A DNA stretch of 64,000 nt from Gordonia hongkongensis (GTDB lineage: Bacteria > Actinomycetota > Actinomycetes > Mycobacteriales > Mycobacteriaceae), in assembly GCF_023078355.1 (NCBI RefSeq), contig NZ_CP095552.1, forward strand, positions 2,170,001-2,234,000. The letters run 5' to 3'. Position 1 is the stretch's first letter. The number at the start of each line of letters is the position of its first letter. Made by a program: the position numbers and the translations under genes. Shown one piece after another: positions 34,353 through 42,229 of the stretch. The notes beneath the pieces were generated by a model. It ran no database searches, was not told the DNA's origin, and was given only the letters and a program-made list of their open reading frames with translations.

Positions 34353-36197
34353 TCACACCAGCCAGGCCGCTGCGTCCGGCGCCAGCATCCCGTCGACGAG
34401 AGGTGAACTGACGAGCAGCAATTCGCCGGGCGGAAGGGGCACCGGCTCATCGCCGGCGTTCAGCGCACAGACCAGCTGACCCTCGGAACGACGGAACGCC
34501 AGGCATCCCTCCGGCGCGCCGTACCACTCGAGGTGCTCACCGGTGAACTCCGGACGGGTCACCCTCAGGTCGAGGGCTGCGCGGTACAGCGACAGCATCG
34601 ACCCCACGTCCTCGAGCTGGGCTTCGACAGTGAGCGCGCGCCACGAATCCGGGATCGGCAGCCAGGTCTCGGACGTCGCACTGAATCCGAAGGGCGGCTC
34701 GGTCCCCTCCCAGGGGATCGGGACGCGGCAGCCGTCCCGCCCGCGTTCGGTGCGTCCGGACCGTTCCCACACCGGGTCCTGGAGTGCGTCGTCGGGCAGG
34801 TCGTCGACGTTCGGCAGTCCCAGTTCGCTGCCGTTGTAGAGGAAAACCGTTCCGGGCAGCGCCATTTCGACGACGAGCATCGCTCTTGCGCGCCTCGTGC
34901 CGCGCTCGAGGTCGAGTGCCCCGGTCTCCGGGTCGGCGACGGCGTATCGCGTGACCTCGCGGGCGACATCGTGATTGGACAGCGTCCACGTCGGAGTACC
35001 GGACACCGACAACACCGCGTCGAGTGAGTTCTCGATGGCCTCCCTGATCGCACCGGATTCGAACGGCGCCTTGGCGAGCCGGAAGTTGAACCCGAGGTGC
35101 AGTTCGTCGGGACGCAGGTACTCGGCGAATCGCTCGTTGTCGCTGACCCAGATCTCACCGACGTTGGCTGCCCCGGGATACTCGTCGAGGACCTTGCGGA
35201 TCTTGCGGTGGATCTCGTGCACCGCATAGTTGTTGAAACGAGGGTCGTCGTCGGAGTTCTGCAGCAATTTGGTCGCCGACAGATCCATGTCGGGCAGGTC
35301 CGCGGGTTTGGCCATGCCGTGCGCGACGTCGATGCGGAAGCCGTCGACACCCCGATCCAGCCAGAAGCGCAGCGTCTTCTCGAGATCGGCGAAGACGTCC
35401 GGGTTCTCCCAGTTCAGGTCCGGCTGCTCCTTGGCGAAGATGTGCAGGTACCACTGTCCCGGCGAGCCGTCGGCCTCGGTGACCCGGGTCCAGGCAGGTC
35501 CGCCGAAGATGCTGTGCCAGTTGTTCGGCGGCTCGTCGCCGTCGTCACCGAGGCCGTCCCGGAAGATGTACCGCTCGCGTTCGGGACTGCCGGGGGCCGC
35601 GGCCAGCGCGGCCTGGAACCACTCGTGCTGGTCACTCGTGTGGTTGGGGACGAGGTCCATCGTCACCCGGATGTCGCGTTCGTGGGCCTCGGCGATGAGC
35701 TCGTCGAAGACGTCGAGGTCGCCGAAGAGGGGATCGACGTCCCGGGGATCGGAGACGTCGTAACCGTGATCTGCCATGGGAGAGGCCATGATCGGACTGA
35801 GCCAGATCGCATCGATCCCGAGGAGTTCGAGATAGCCGAGTTTGTCGATGACACCGGCGAGATCGCCGACGCCGTCACCGCTGACATCGGAGAACGAGCG
35901 CGGATAGATCTGATAGAACACCGCGGACTTCCACCACGTGGTGTCAGCCGGATCCAGCTGCGACACAACGGGTGGTGCGACCGGTGCGTCGGCGGCGACG
36001 ACGGCCTCGCCGGCAGCCGGCTCCTCGAGCGCATCGACGTCGGACTCGATCGCGCCGTCGTCGGACTCGATCGCGCCGTCGTCGAACGCGACGTCGGACT
36101 CGATCGCGCCGTCGTCGAACGCGACGTCGTCGGGCTGACCCCCGTCGGATGGCTCGGCGGGGACGACCTCTGGTGTCTCATCGCTCACCGTGGTCAT
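34353..36197 (-). CDS. aglA: GH13 alpha-glucosidase with acidic repeat N-terminus
   Basis: A 614-residue GH13 enzyme. Residues 1 to ~80 are an acidic, low-complexity tail containing repeated DDGAIESD. The barrel begins WWKSAVFYQIYPRSF; conserved regions are DLVPNHTSD, GFRIDVAHG (nucleophile Asp), GEIWVSDN (acid/base Glu) and LSNHDVAREVTRY (third acid). The QIYPRSF start and no signal peptide point to an intracellular alpha-glucosidase or oligo-glucosidase acting on malto-oligosaccharide or trehalose-type substrates. GTAGGG lies 5 nt before the ATG. It follows glbO on the same strand by 77 bp, the aglA-glbO neighbourhood also seen in mycobacteria. Confidence 0.88.
   Translation of the reverse strand: MTTVSDETPEVVPAEPSDGGQPDDVAFDDGAIESDVAFDDGAIESDDGAIESDVDALEEPAAGEAVVAADAPVAPPVVSQLDPADTTWWKSAVFYQIYPRSFSDVSGDGVGDLAGVIDKLGYLELLGIDAIWLSPIMASPMADHGYDVSDPRDVDPLFGDLDVFDELIAEAHERDIRVTMDLVPNHTSDQHEWFQAALAAAPGSPERERYIFRDGLGDDGDEPPNNWHSIFGGPAWTRVTEADGSPGQWYLHIFAKEQPDLNWENPDVFADLEKTLRFWLDRGVDGFRIDVAHGMAKPADLPDMDLSATKLLQNSDDDPRFNNYAVHEIHRKIRKVLDEYPGAANVGEIWVSDNERFAEYLRPDELHLGFNFRLAKAPFESGAIREAIENSLDAVLSVSGTPTWTLSNHDVAREVTRYAVADPETGALDLERGTRRARAMLVVEMALPGTVFLYNGSELGLPNVDDLPDDALQDPVWERSGRTERGRDGCRVPIPWEGTEPPFGFSATSETWLPIPDSWRALTVEAQLEDVGSMLSLYRAALDLRVTRPEFTGEHLEWYGAPEGCLAFRRSEGQLVCALNAGDEPVPLPPGELLLVSSPLVDGMLAPDAAAWLV
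36040..36126. repeat. In-frame minisatellite in the aglA N-terminus
   Basis: Three near-identical 21-bp units start at 36040, 36061 and 36094. The 12-bp spacer TCGAACGCGACG occurs twice, at 36082-36093 and 36115-36126. All units are multiples of three, so copy-number change keeps the frame and alters only the length of the acidic tail. A similar product without the tail would still have the full GH13 domain. Confidence 0.75.
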
Positions 36198-36274
36198 TGT
36201 GCCCTACCTGAGTTTTCTCGGAGAAATCCAGGTCAGTCGGCGAGTCGGGCGGCGTGTCGGGACAGAAAACGCTC

Positions 36275-36721
36275 TCAGATGGGTGAATTCATCATCGATT
36301 GCGCAGCCATCTCCATGTAGTCGATCAGCGCCTGGCGGTGGGGTGCGTCGAGCGTGTCGTCGTCGATGGAGGCGATTGCGGTGTGCATACAGCGCAGCCA
36401 CGCGTCCCGCTCGATGGGACCGACGCGGAAGGGGTTGTGACGCATGCGGAGTCGGGGGTGGCCGCGCTCATCGGAGTAGGTTCGCGGGCCGCCCCAGTAC
36501 TGTTCGAGGAACATCCGCATCCGACGCTCGGCCGGACCCAGGTCCTCCTCGGGATACAGCGGGCGCAGCACCTCGTCGCGCGCCACCTCGCGATAGAACA
36601 CAGCCGTGAGTCGCCGGAACGTCTCGGCACCGCCGACCTCGTCGTAGAAGGTCCGCGCGGGGGTTGCCGGCGCCGGTGCGGTCGGAGGGGATGTGTTGGG
36701 TTCGCCAGTCACCCTCGCCAT
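36275..36721 (-). CDS. glbO: Truncated hemoglobin, group II (GlbO)
   Basis: A 148-residue 2-over-2 globin. A Pro/Ala-rich N-terminus precedes [23 protein letters not shown], then [24 protein letters not shown] and [27 protein letters not shown]. The proximal histidine is probably in LRMRHNPF, and Tyr and Trp positions typical of trHbO are present. Group II globins bind O2 tightly and are linked to respiration or peroxide chemistry. The ATG at 36721 has GAGG just upstream. It precedes aglA on the same strand and is divergent from the HNH gene. Confidence 0.93.
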   Translation of the reverse strand: MARVTGEPNTSPPTAPAPATPARTFYDEVGGAETFRRLTAVFYREVARDEVLRPLYPEEDLGPAERRMRMFLEQYWGGPRTYSDERGHPRLRMRHNPFRVGPIERDAWLRCMHTAIASIDDDTLDAPHRQALIDYMEMAAQSMMNSPI

Positions 36722-36854
36722 TGTCCTCACCCGGGCGCGGTGTCTCAACGTCGACGCCGGGTCGGCCCCGTGAGCTGGCCGGACACCGTGAAACAGCTGT
36801 CACGGGGACCGCCACCGTGGTGGACTTGTGCTCGGCGGGGTGGCGGGAGGCGAG

Positions 36855-37436
36855 ATGACGCACAGATCACACGCGAAGACGGGACGCGGGCAGATCCGTC
36901 CCGCTCCCGGCGCCGGGGCCTGGACACGCCGCCGGGTGCTGCTCCTCAACGCCACGTACGAGCCGCTGACGGCCGTGACGGTCCGGCGTGCGGTCGTCCT
37001 CATCCTCCGTGATCGCGCCGATCTGGTGCACGCCGACGAACAGGGCGAGGCGGTGCACTCCGTGGGTGGTGCGGTCCCGGTTCCGACCGTGATCCGCCTC
37101 CGCAGATACGTCCACGTGCCGTACCGGGCGACCGTGCCGATGACCCGGGCCGCTCTGATGCGTCGTGACCTGAACGGGTGCGGCTACTGCGGTGCACGGG
37201 CGACGACGATCGACCACGTGGTCCCGCGGAGTCGGGGCGGGACGCACACCTGGGAGAACTGCGTGGCGTGCTGTGCCTCGTGCAATCACCGGAAGGCGGA
37301 TCGTCTGCTCGGGGAGCTGGGGTGGACGCTGCGGACGGTTCCGACCGTGCCGAAGGGCAGGCACTGGCGTGTGCTGGCCACCATCAAGGACATCGATCCG
37401 GCGTGGCTGCAGTACCTCGATGCCGGCGCCGCGTGA
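36855..37436 (+). CDS. HNH endonuclease domain protein (Rv2469c-like)
   Basis: A 193-residue basic protein. The N-terminal part includes RRVLLLNATYEPLTAVTVRRAVVLIL, a signature of a conserved actinobacterial HNH family. The HNH domain is at ~110-160: CGYCGARATTIDHVVPRSRGG, then WENCVACCASCNHRKADR, with four zinc cysteines and the DH catalytic pair. It is likely a DNA-acting nuclease of unknown purpose, part of the conserved backbone rather than mobile. GGAGG lies 5 nt before the ATG at 36855, which rules out an upstream start at 36828. Confidence 0.88.
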   Translation: MTHRSHAKTGRGQIRPAPGAGAWTRRRVLLLNATYEPLTAVTVRRAVVLILRDRADLVHADEQGEAVHSVGGAVPVPTVIRLRRYVHVPYRATVPMTRAALMRRDLNGCGYCGARATTIDHVVPRSRGGTHTWENCVACCASCNHRKADRLLGELGWTLRTVPTVPKGRHWRVLATIKDIDPAWLQYLDAGAA

Positions 37437-37586
37437 GGGGCATGATCCGGTCGCACGGGGTCGCCTCACACGTCTACGACGCGCTGTAGGCCCCCGTGGG
37501 CCGGGCGGCGGCCAGTGGGTTAGATTGATCAACGATGACCTGCGCCGACAACCGGGCGGGTCCGGCGCGACCATCGAAAGGGTGAC

Positions 37587-37841
37587 ATGGACGTCGACAG
37601 CCTGATCGTCCCCATCGGAGTGCCAGTCACGATTCTCACGGTGCTTGCTGTTCTGCTCTGTGTTGTCGCGATGGTGTTCTCCTCCGGGGTCAAGTACCCG
37701 AAGGTCGAGGAATACACCCTCGACCAGCAGTGGGAACACGCACCGCTTCTCTTCAGTGCCACCGACATCGAACCGATGGCACTTCCGCGGCATGCGGAAC
37801 CCGGCGACGTCGATGGGAGCTCGGCCAGTGGCAAATGGTGA
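37587..37841 (+). CDS. Small single-span membrane protein, conserved hypothetical
   Basis: An 84-residue protein with one hydrophobic segment (VPVTILTVLAVLLCVVAMVF, about residues 12-31) and a cytosolic-like tail containing GVKYPKVEEYTLDQQWEHAP and LLFSATDIEP. I recognise it only as a small hypothetical protein found before DUF5130 genes. GAAAGGG lies 4 nt before the ATG. Its end overlaps the next gene by 14 bp, so the two are probably translated together. Function unknown. Confidence 0.75.
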   Translation: MDVDSLIVPIGVPVTILTVLAVLLCVVAMVFSSGVKYPKVEEYTLDQQWEHAPLLFSATDIEPMALPRHAEPGDVDGSSASGKW

Positions 37842-38322
37842 GGTTACGCACGCAAATGTGAGCGCCGAGGTCGCGGCCCGGTCGGCCGCCGAACTGCCGC
37901 TGGGCGCCGTCTTCACCAACAGCGGTCGCATTTCCGCGGCACGCTACCCGGCCGACGCTCCGACGACGCCGCCGTTCAGCAAGAAGGATCTGATCGCGCT
38001 CGACGAGACGCTCAAGGCCGCCAGCGAGAAGGCCCTCGTGCGCTTCTCGGTCTACATCGGCGACCTCGACGGTGAGCTGGAGACCAGCGCCCGTGCGATC
38101 CTCGCGAGATCGCCCGAGCCCGCGTACGGCACCCTCATCGCCGTCTCCCCGAACTCGCGTGACGTGGTCATCGTCTCCGGCAACAAGGTGTCCACCCGCG
38201 TGAACGATCGCGTCGCGGCTCTCGGTGTCACCGCCGCGGTCACCGGCTTCCGTCAGGGCAACCTGATCGACGGGCTGATCGCCTCGCTGCGCGTGATGGC
38301 CACCGCCGCCGCCGGCGGCTGA
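37828..38322 (+). CDS. DUF5130 family protein (Rv2468c-like)
   Basis: A 164-residue soluble protein. Features are ELPLGAVFTNSGRISAARYPA, a helical middle, IYIGDLDGELETSARAILA, and VIVSGNKVSTRVNDRVAALG near the end; this matches DUF5130, formerly TPM-like hypothetical proteins of actinobacteria. No signal peptide or catalytic residues are evident. The GTG at 37828 is preferred because GGGAG lies 9 nt upstream; upstream in-frame starts fall deep in the preceding gene. A strong hairpin follows the stop. Function unknown. Confidence 0.78.
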   Translation: MANGEVTHANVSAEVAARSAAELPLGAVFTNSGRISAARYPADAPTTPPFSKKDLIALDETLKAASEKALVRFSVYIGDLDGELETSARAILARSPEPAYGTLIAVSPNSRDVVIVSGNKVSTRVNDRVAALGVTAAVTGFRQGNLIDGLIASLRVMATAAAGG

Positions 38323-38342
38323 TCGCTCGCACACCCAGATAC

Positions 38343-38381
38343 ACGAAGGCCGCCCCACCATTCCGGTGGGGCGGCCTTCGT
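38343..38381. terminator. Bidirectional intrinsic terminator
   Basis: A perfect 17-bp GC-rich stem (38343-38359 with 38365-38381) with a 5-nt loop lies between the convergent DUF5130 and dicarboxylate-transporter genes. There is no long U run on either side. Confidence 0.85.
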
Positions 38382-38390
38382 CGCGGGTCG

Positions 38391-39761
38391 TCAGTGGGTG
38401 AGGACCTTCTCGTGGGCTCCGCGAGCGGTGGGGTCGTCGTCGAGTTCGTCGTCGACCATGTTGCTCTCGTCGAACGGATCCCGGCCGGACAGCACGTCGT
38501 CGACGCGCTGCTTGTCGATGGTGCTGGTCCACGAGCCGACGAGCAGCGTCGCGACCGCGTTGCCGGAGAAGTTGGTGACCGCGCGCGCCTCCGACATGAA
38601 CCGGTCGATGCCGACGATGAGGCCGACGCCGTCGAGCATGTCGGGGCGATGGGCCTGGAGTCCGCCGGCGAGGGTGGCCAATCCCGCACCGCTGACGCCA
38701 GCGGCGCCCTTCGACGCGATGATCATGAACGCGAGCAGGCCGATCTGCTCACCGACCGACAGCGGGTCGCCCATCGCGTCGGCGATGAAGATCGACGCCA
38801 TCGTGAGGTAGATGGCGGTGCCGTCGAGGTTGAACGAGTACCCGGTCGGCACCACGACGCCGACAGTGGTCTTCTCCACGCCGAGGTGCTCCATCTTCGC
38901 GATCAGGCGAGGCAGCGCGGACTCCGAGGACGACGTCGCGAAGATCAGGATGTACTCGCGGGTGAGGTACTTGACGAGTTTGAAGATCGAGACGCCCGAC
39001 ACGGTGCGCAGCAGCACTCCGAGCACGCCGAACACGAACACCAGGCAGGTCAGATAGAACGCGAGCATCAGCGTCAGCAGCTGCTGGACCGCGGCCCAGC
39101 CGGTCTGTCCCACGACGCTGGCGATGGCGCCGAACGCGCCGATCGGGGCCACCCAGAGCACCATGGTGAGCACCTTGAAGACGAGCTTCTGGAAGTAGGA
39201 GACCGCGGTGAGGATCGGTTCGCCGGTGCGGCCCATCGCCTGGATCGCGAACCCCACGAGCAGCGCGACGAACAGCGCCTGCAGGACGCTGCCCTCGGTC
39301 AGCGCGGACAGCATCGATTCCGGGATGATGCCCTGGATGAAGTCGAGGGTTCCGCCCGACTCGTGTGCGTCCTCGGCGAGTTCCTGGCCCTTGCCCGACA
39401 CCGAATCGATGTTCAGGCCGTCGCCCGGCTGGATGATGTTGCCGACGACCAGGCCGATGGCCAGCGCGACCGTCGACATCGCCAGGAAGTAGACGAACGC
39501 GAGTCCGCCGACCTTGCCGACCGTCGCCGCCTTGCGAACCGAGCCGATGCCCAACACGATCGTGCAGAAGATGACCGGGGCGATCATCATCTTGATGAGG
39601 CTGACGAACATGGTCCCCAGCACTCCGAGGTCCTTGCCGACGCCCGGCGCGACGAGCCCGACCACGACGCCCGCGATCACCGCGATGATGACACCGATGT
39701 ACAGCCAGTGGGTGCGGTCGCGCTTGGTCTTGGATGGCGTGTCGGCCGTATCGTCGGGCAT
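38391..39761 (-). CDS. dctA: C4-dicarboxylate:cation symporter (DctA/DAACS family)
   Basis: A 456-residue membrane protein of the dicarboxylate/amino-acid:cation symporter family with about eight membrane helices. The serine-rich re-entrant loop (IFATSSSESALPRL), the PTGYSFNLDGTAIYLTMA motif and the GLIVGIDRFMSEARAVTNF substrate region, with an arginine typical of dicarboxylate transporters, are all present. It imports succinate, fumarate or malate. The ATG at 39761 fits the family; no strong ribosome site is visible. It is divergent from a CitA/CitB-type two-component system with a CRP-like dyad between them, so induction by dicarboxylates and catabolite control are likely. Confidence 0.9.
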   Translation of the reverse strand: MPDDTADTPSKTKRDRTHWLYIGVIIAVIAGVVVGLVAPGVGKDLGVLGTMFVSLIKMMIAPVIFCTIVLGIGSVRKAATVGKVGGLAFVYFLAMSTVALAIGLVVGNIIQPGDGLNIDSVSGKGQELAEDAHESGGTLDFIQGIIPESMLSALTEGSVLQALFVALLVGFAIQAMGRTGEPILTAVSYFQKLVFKVLTMVLWVAPIGAFGAIASVVGQTGWAAVQQLLTLMLAFYLTCLVFVFGVLGVLLRTVSGVSIFKLVKYLTREYILIFATSSSESALPRLIAKMEHLGVEKTTVGVVVPTGYSFNLDGTAIYLTMASIFIADAMGDPLSVGEQIGLLAFMIIASKGAAGVSGAGLATLAGGLQAHRPDMLDGVGLIVGIDRFMSEARAVTNFSGNAVATLLVGSWTSTIDKQRVDDVLSGRDPFDESNMVDDELDDDPTARGAHEKVLTH

Positions 39762-39881
39762 CGTCACGATGGGATCGGAACCGTCCCCGGCCGGTGAGTC
39801 GCCGGACCTACCTCGAATGTTCCTCGGTGATTCTCTCCTCGTACACCTCGGACAACAGTGATTAGGATTGTGGGCCGATGT

Positions 39882-39897
39882 GGTGACGCGGGTCACG
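39882..39897. promoter_or_regulatory. CRP-like dyad between dctA and the two-component genes
   Basis: GGTGACGCGGGTCACG contains GTGA-N6-TCAC, the core of the TGTGA-N6-TCACA site bound by actinobacterial CRP/GlxR regulators; the outermost bases differ from consensus. Position in the 206-bp divergent region suits control of C4-dicarboxylate uptake. Confidence 0.45.
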
Positions 39898-39967
39898 ATT
39901 GTGTTCATTACGTTCACCCCCAGCACGTCCGGAGTCATCACTTCGGACAGGAACGAGGTCGGCAGGG

Positions 39968-41529
39968 ATGCGGTGGTACCCGCGCACGCTCGCCGGACAG
40001 GTCGCCGCGCTCGCATTGGCGGTCTTCGCGGTGGTCGTCGTCGCCGAGAGCGTTCTGGCGGCCGTCGACGCCCGCATCGACGCGAACCGCGCGGCGAGGG
40101 CCGAGGTGACAGCGGTGGCGGTCAGCCTGGCGGAGTCGCCGTCGACCGTCGCCGCCCTCACATCTCCGGATCCCAGCGCGGTGCTGCAGCCGGTCACCGA
40201 GCGGGTGCGCGCGGCAACCGGGATCGCGTTCATCACCGTGCTGGCGCCCGACCGGACCCGCTACACCCACACCGAGACCCGGCGCGAATCGGCGAACCGT
40301 ATCTGGGGAGCATCGACGCGGCATTGCGCGGGCAGACCGTGACCGAGAACTACACCGGCACGCTGGGCCCGTCGATCCGGACGATCGTTCCCGTCCGTGA
40401 TGCCGACGGCCGGGTGGTGGGGATGGTCGCTGCCGGGATCACCCAGCGCTCGCTGACGTCGGCGTGGCGTGGCCAGCTGCCGATGATCGCCCTCGCCGCG
40501 TTCGCGGCACTGCTCACCGCCGTCGGCGGCGTGTGGTGGATCCGGCGACGACTGCTGCGGCAGACCGGTGGACTCGCGCCCGACGAGTTACGGCTGATGT
40601 ACGACCACCACGACGCCGTGTTGCGTTCCGTGCGCGAGGGATTGGTCGTCGTGGAGGACGGGCGACCGGCACTCGTCAACTCCGAGGCGCACCGCCTGCT
40701 CGAGATCGGACCCGACACGGCCCCCGCGGACCTTCCCGCCTTCCTCACCGACGGCGACGAGGAGACGGACGTGACCTACGCCGACCGCGGCCGGGTGCTG
40801 CTGGTGAGTCGTTCCCCGGTGGCCGGCCGACGCGCGTCGTCGGTGGTCACCATCCGTGACCGCACCGAGCTCTCGGAGGCGATGGGCGAACTCGACTCGA
40901 TGACGCGGTTCGCCGAGGCCCTCCGATCGCAGGCGCACGAGGCGGCCAACCGGTTGCACACGATCGTCGCCCTCGTGGAGATGGGCCGGCCCGACGAGGC
41001 GATCCGGCTGGCGACGACCGAGTTCGAGCTCTCCCAGCACCTCATCGACCGGATGACCCAGGCGGTGGCCGAGCCCGCGCTGGTCGCCCTCCTGCTGGGG
41101 AAGACGGCGCAGGCGGCCGAACGCGGGATTGCGCTGTCCCTGACCGAGGAATCGCAGGTGAGTGACGCCGCCACCGGGCTCCTCACGCCCGGTGAGATGA
41201 TCACGGTCGTGGGCAACCTGATCGACAACGCCCTGGACGCCTGCGACCCCGCGGACCCGTGGGTGGAGGTGACGGTCGTCGGGGACGACCGCGTGCTCGA
41301 CATCGTCGTCGCCGACAGCGGCAGCGGCATGGATGCCGACCTGCTCGCACTGGCGACCACTCGGGGTTACTCGACGAAGCCCGGAGGTGACGCCGCCGGG
41401 CGCGGCCTCGGTCTCGCCCTCGTCGCCCAGGTCGTCGCGCGTCGGCACGGGACGATGAGCGCCGAGAACACCTACGGCTCGGTCATCTCGGTACGCGTGC
41501 GCGCCGACGCGGGGGAGCGCGGACGATGA
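39968..41529 (+). pseudogene. CitA/DcuS-type sensor histidine kinase, frameshifted
   Basis: The N-terminal part (from ATG 39968) encodes a membrane segment LAGQVAALALAVFAVVVVAES and the start of a periplasmic PAS-like sensor up to LAPDRTRYTHTETRR, then runs out of frame. A different frame continues the same protein: DPARIGEPYLGSIDAALRG, a second membrane segment, a PAS domain, the histidine region LRSQAHEAANRLHTIVALVE and a complete ATPase domain (NLIDNALDAC, GRGLGLALV). The break is at 40274-40277, where GAGA may be a duplicated GA; removing two bases restores TRYTHTDPARIGEPYLG. The kinase half is otherwise intact, so it is either a recent mutation or a sequencing error. It overlaps the regulator gene (ATGA). 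Confidence 0.85.
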
Positions 41530-42206
41530 TCCGCGTCCTGATCGTCGAGGACGAACCCGTGATCGCCGAGGCGCACCGCGATTATCTCGTCCGGCTGGGC
41601 GGATTCGAGGTCGTCGGTGCCGTGTCCACCGCGCAAGAGGCGCTGCGGATGGCCACCGCCGGACCGGTGGATCTGGTGCTGCTCGATCTGGGTCTGCCCG
41701 ACGCACGTGGCGTGGACCTCGCCTCGGCGCTGTCGGGTGTCCGCCCGGCGCCCGACGTCATCGCGATCACCGCCCAGCGCGACCTCGCCACCGTCCGGAG
41801 CGCGATGTCGCGCGGGGTGCTGCTCTACCTGCTGAAACCCTTCACCTTCGCCGCGTTCCGGGAGAAGATCGAGCAGTACCTGCGCTACCGCGAAGCCCTC
41901 ACCGGCGACGCCGACGCGGTCAGTCAGCGCGACGTCGACCGGGCGCTCGCCGAGCTGCGCACGAGCGACACCCGTCGGTCGGCGAAGAAGGGCGCGGCGC
42001 CGCAGACCGAGGACGCGGTCAGCCGGGCGGTCCGTGACAGCCCCGACGGGCTGACCGCCTCGGAAGTGGCGCGCGCCCTCGGATCGTCGCGGGTCACCGC
42101 CTGGCGCTACCTCGAGCGGCTCGCCGACGACCATGTACTCGAACGCGATACCGAGTACGGCTCGGCGGGCCGCCCGCAGGTGCGCTACCGGTGGCGACGG
42201 CGCTGA
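41526..42206 (+). CDS. CitB/DcuR-type response regulator
   Basis: A 226-residue regulator. The receiver domain (1-120) has the acidic pocket VEDEP, phospho-acceptor Asp in LVLLDLGLPD, and conserved Thr (ITAQRD) and Lys (LLKPF). A linker leads to a C-terminal helix-turn-helix (DGLTASEVARALGSSRVTAWRYLERL) and GRPQVRYRW. This is the CitB/DpiA layout that activates carboxylate-uptake genes. Its ATG overlaps the kinase stop. With the cognate kinase frameshifted, signalling may be lost or supplied by another kinase. The adjacent divergent dctA is the likely target. Confidence 0.9.
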   Translation: MIRVLIVEDEPVIAEAHRDYLVRLGGFEVVGAVSTAQEALRMATAGPVDLVLLDLGLPDARGVDLASALSGVRPAPDVIAITAQRDLATVRSAMSRGVLLYLLKPFTFAAFREKIEQYLRYREALTGDADAVSQRDVDRALAELRTSDTRRSAKKGAAPQTEDAVSRAVRDSPDGLTASEVARALGSSRVTAWRYLERLADDHVLERDTEYGSAGRPQVRYRWRRR

Positions 42207-42229
42207 ACCCGGCGTCCGCGGGGTTCAGC
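42202..42229. terminator. Short hairpin holding both convergent stop codons
   Basis: GCTGAACCC at 42202-42210 pairs with GGGTTCAGC at 42221-42229 around a 10-nt loop. The stop of the response regulator (42204-42206) and the stop of pepN (42225-42227) both lie within the stem arms. Confidence 0.5.

Noticed and set aside
36040..36126. CRISPR-like repeats
   Set aside because: Units are contiguous and coding, spacers are repeated rather than unique, and no cas gene is present.
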